This document shows, in pieces, positions 7,362-8,958 of a DNA stretch of 8,958 nucleotides (position 1 is the stretch's first letter; each line of letters begins with the position of its first letter). The notes under the pieces were generated by a model, which worked only from the letters and a program-made list of their open reading frames with translations, did no database searches and had not been told where the DNA came from. Made by a program: the position numbers and the translations under genes. The DNA comes from Pseudomonadota bacterium (GTDB lineage: Bacteria > Pseudomonadota > Alphaproteobacteria > Rickettsiales > SXRF01): contig JAGWLJ010000043.1 of the NCBI GenBank assembly GCA_028873275.1, positions 1 through 8,958 of the forward strand. Reading direction: 5' to 3'.

Positions 7362-8755
7362 CCCTTCAGCTTCACCAGCACGTGCTTCTTTTTCCCCGCC
7401 GATAATTTAAGGCTGCCGTCTTTGCCAAACTGCGCCGGGCCGATCAGTTCGTTCTCGTCCTCGATCCTGCGGTCGCTGACCCGGCCGCCGCCGCCGCGGA
7501 TAAGGCGCTTGGCCTCGCCACCCGATTCGGCCAGCCCGGCGCGGCGCATCAGGTCATAGGCGGGAATGCCCTTACCCAGTTCATCCGCTGCCAGCGCGAA
7601 GACGGGAATGTCCTGCCCGACGCCGCCTTCCTCGAAGGTCTTCCTAGCGGTTTCTGCCGCCTGCTTGGCAGCGCGGTCGCCGTGGCAGAGTTTGGTAGCC
7701 TCATTAGCCAGCGTCTTTTTGGCTTCATTGATCTCAGCGCCCTGCAGCTTCTCGAGCTTTTCGATTTCCTTGATAGGGAGTTCGGTGAACAGGCGCAGGA
7801 AGCGGCCGACATCAGCATCTTCGGTATTGCGCCAATATTGCCAGTAATCGTAGGGAGAAAGCATGTCCTTGTTGAGCCAGACAGCGCCAGCCGCGGTCTT
7901 GCCCATCTTGGCGCCGGAAGCGGTGGCCAGCAGCGGTGTGGTGAGGCCGAACAGCGTTTTGCCATCCCGGTTCATCTGGCTCATGAAGGCTTCCGGGGAA
8001 TAGTCGCGTGCGTCGGCGCGCTTGGACTGGATGATCGGCTGCACCTCGAGCAGCTTGGGCTTGCCGAGTTTTTCCAGCGGCATGGGCTGGAAGCGGTTTT
8101 CGGCGTCGATGCGGCGCATAAGGTCGATGCCCATGATAATGTTGCCCCACTGGTCGGAGCCGCCGATCTGCAGCAGGCATTGATGGCGCTGGTGCAGCTC
8201 GACGAAATCGTAAGCCTGTAACACCATGTAATTGAATTCGAGAAAGCTCAGGTTCTGCTCACGCTCAAGCCTGAGCTTCACGCTGTCCTGCGTCAGCATG
8301 CGGTTGACCGAAAAGTGGCGGCCTATATCGCGCAGGAAATCGATGTAATTGAGCTTGTCGAGCCAGGCGGCGTTGTTGACGAGAATGGCGTCGCCGGCGC
8401 CGCCGCCAAAATTCAGGAACTGCTCGAAGATGCCTTTCAGATTCTCTATATTGCTTTCAATTTCTTTGCCGGAAAGCAGCTTTCTTGCTTCATCTTTGCC
8501 GGAAGGATCGCCCACTTTGGTGGTGCCGCCGCCTAAAAGCACGATGGGCTTGTGGCCGGTTTTCTGCAGCCAGCGCAGCGCCATGATCTGCATCAGGCTG
8601 CCGGCGTGCAGGCTCGCCGCCGTGGCATCGAAGCCGATATAGGCGGCAAGGCGGCCTTTGGCCAGCTGCGCATCCAGTCCCTCGGCGTCGGTGCACTGGT
8701 GGAGAAACCCGCGCTCCTGCATCACGCGCAGGAAATCGGACTTAAACGTTGCCAT
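7358..8755 (-). CDS. tyrS: Tyrosyl-tRNA synthetase (TyrRS)
   Basis: TyrRS activates tyrosine with ATP and charges tRNA-Tyr in the cytoplasm. From the ATG at 8755 the protein has 465 residues, longer than the usual 400-425. The class I catalytic core shows YIGFDATAASLHAGS at about 39-53 (HIGH-type motif HAGS at 50-53), GGGTTKVGDPSG (75-86), the tyrosine-pocket region LEFNYMVLQAYDF (172-184), GGSDQWGN (198-205) and the KMSKS-type loop KMGKT at 283-287. The C-terminal S4 RNA-binding domain covers about 397-465. The excess length is explained by about 48 residues between DLMRRIDAE and LFGLTTPLL (about 219-266), where other TyrRS have only a short turn. The frame extends upstream to 8890, but that part overlaps divergent anmK and has no TyrRS features; the ATG at 8755 is preceded by CGGAACG and followed by a family-typical KSDFL start. 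Its stop overlaps that of the convergent DUF4865-like gene. Confidence 0.97.
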   Translation of the reverse strand: MATFKSDFLRVMQERGFLHQCTDAEGLDAQLAKGRLAAYIGFDATAASLHAGSLMQIMALRWLQKTGHKPIVLLGGGTTKVGDPSGKDEARKLLSGKEIESNIENLKGIFEQFLNFGGGAGDAILVNNAAWLDKLNYIDFLRDIGRHFSVNRMLTQDSVKLRLEREQNLSFLEFNYMVLQAYDFVELHQRHQCLLQIGGSDQWGNIIMGIDLMRRIDAENRFQPMPLEKLGKPKLLEVQPIIQSKRADARDYSPEAFMSQMNRDGKTLFGLTTPLLATASGAKMGKTAAGAVWLNKDMLSPYDYWQYWRNTEDADVGRFLRLFTELPIKEIEKLEKLQGAEINEAKKTLANEATKLCHGDRAAKQAAETARKTFEEGGVGQDIPVFALAADELGKGIPAYDLMRRAGLAESGGEAKRLIRGGGGRVSDRRIEDENELIGPAQFGKDGSLKLSAGKKKHVLVKLKG

Positions 8756-8814
8756 GGCGTTCCGTTCGGTTATTGTGAGCCCGAGTCTTAATAGATAACG
8801 CGGTGATTGGCAAT
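8756..8814. promoter_or_regulatory. Divergent tyrS/anmK promoter region
   Basis: This 59-base gap must serve both divergent genes. For tyrS (minus strand) TTGCCA (8808-8813), 17 bases, then TAAGAC is the best -35/-10 candidate, with a weak -10. For anmK (plus strand) TTGTGA (8774-8779) followed 15 bases later by GATAAC is possible but poor. The gap is too short for a T-box leader, and no terminator-antiterminator structure is seen, so tyrS does not appear to be under T-box control. Confidence 0.3.
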
Positions 8815-8958
8815 ATGCGCAGGGAAGAGGGCGGCGTCTGGGCCTTAGGACTGATGAGCGGCACGTCGCTCGATGGCGTCGATGCAGCACTCATTAAAAC
8901 CGACGGTGAGCAGATTTTCGGTTTTGGGGAATGGCTGACGCTGCCGTTCACCGAGGCC
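8815..8958 (+). CDS. anmK: Anhydro-N-acetylmuramic acid kinase, N-terminal part (3' cut by window)
   Basis: AnmK phosphorylates and opens 1,6-anhydro-N-acetylmuramic acid to MurNAc-6-phosphate in peptidoglycan recycling. Only 48 codons are visible, but they contain the family signature GLMSGTSLDGVDAALI, the glycine/serine ATP-phosphate motif at the N-terminus of the ASKHA-type kinase fold, followed by a KTDGE turn as in typical AnmK. I chose the ATG at 8815; an in-frame GTG at 8803 is the alternative, and neither has a strong ribosome site. The open frame runs off the window edge, so full length cannot be judged. Divergent pairing with tyrS is a recurrent arrangement in alphaproteobacteria and supports the call. 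Confidence 0.93.
   Translation, partial: MRREEGGVWALGLMSGTSLDGVDAALIKTDGEQIFGFGEWLTLPFTEA

Noticed and set aside
7389..7410. AGCACGTGCT followed by TCTTTTT after the DUF4865-like gene as a terminator
   Set aside because: The palindrome leaves at most a 3-bp stem once a loop is allowed, and it lies within the tyrS coding region.
6201..8784. Similar short sequences at the end of the zinc-ribbon gene (LGITITER) and just before tyrS (LGLTITER in the extended frame), 18 of 23 bases alike
   Set aside because: The similarity does not extend further, and a match of this quality is expected several times by chance within 9 kb searched on both strands; the second copy is not in real coding sequence.
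8756..8890. N-terminal extension of TyrRS by 45 residues
   Set aside because: It overlaps the start of divergent anmK, is Arg/Pro-rich with no family match, and the ATG at 8755 has a ribosome site and a typical TyrRS start.

Overview
This is a chromosomal stretch with housekeeping genes that look alphaproteobacterial. The evidence is the gene order dnaK-dnaJ-dapB, the divergent tyrS/anmK pair, the GC-rich third codon positions, and an upstream dnaK element that fits the alphaproteobacterial heat-shock (RpoH) consensus. The species cannot be named from the sequence alone.

Layout from left to right. (1) Bases 2-1936, plus strand: the 3' part of a large outer-membrane protein resembling fimbrial ushers, with two Ig/carboxypeptidase-regulatory-like domains at its C-terminus. 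Its start lies outside the window. (2) Bases 1964-2037, minus strand: a complete tRNA-Gln(CTG) with encoded CCA. (3) Bases 2096-6105, minus strand: dnaK, then dnaJ, then dapB in transcription order, probably a heat-shock operon read from a promoter at about 6141-6168. A strong 11-bp hairpin sits between dnaK and dnaJ. (4) Bases 6201-6665, minus strand: a 154-residue zinc-ribbon plus helix-turn-helix protein resembling the N-terminal part of IS1-family (InsA-like) transposases, but with no recognisable catalytic domain. (5) Bases 6810-7361, plus strand: a DUF4865-like protein. (6) Bases 7358-8755, minus strand: tyrosyl-tRNA synthetase, convergent with the previous gene; their stop codons overlap. 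It appears to carry an insert of about 48 residues just before its KMSKS-type loop. (7) Bases 8815-8958, plus strand: the start of anmK, cut by the window edge.

Most of the window is conserved core biology: protein folding (DnaK/DnaJ), lysine and diaminopimelate synthesis (DapB), translation (tRNA-Gln, TyrRS) and peptidoglycan recycling (AnmK). DapB and AnmK both bear on cell-wall supply. The accessory or less understood parts are the usher-like protein, the orphan zinc-ribbon/HTH protein and the DUF4865-like protein. No CRISPR array, complete insertion sequence, phage module or obvious new defence system is visible. No gene-free gap exceeds 150 bases. The points most worth following up are the orphan InsA-like protein, the TyrRS insert and the dnaK-dnaJ hairpin with a dnaJ start that lacks a Shine-Dalgarno sequence.
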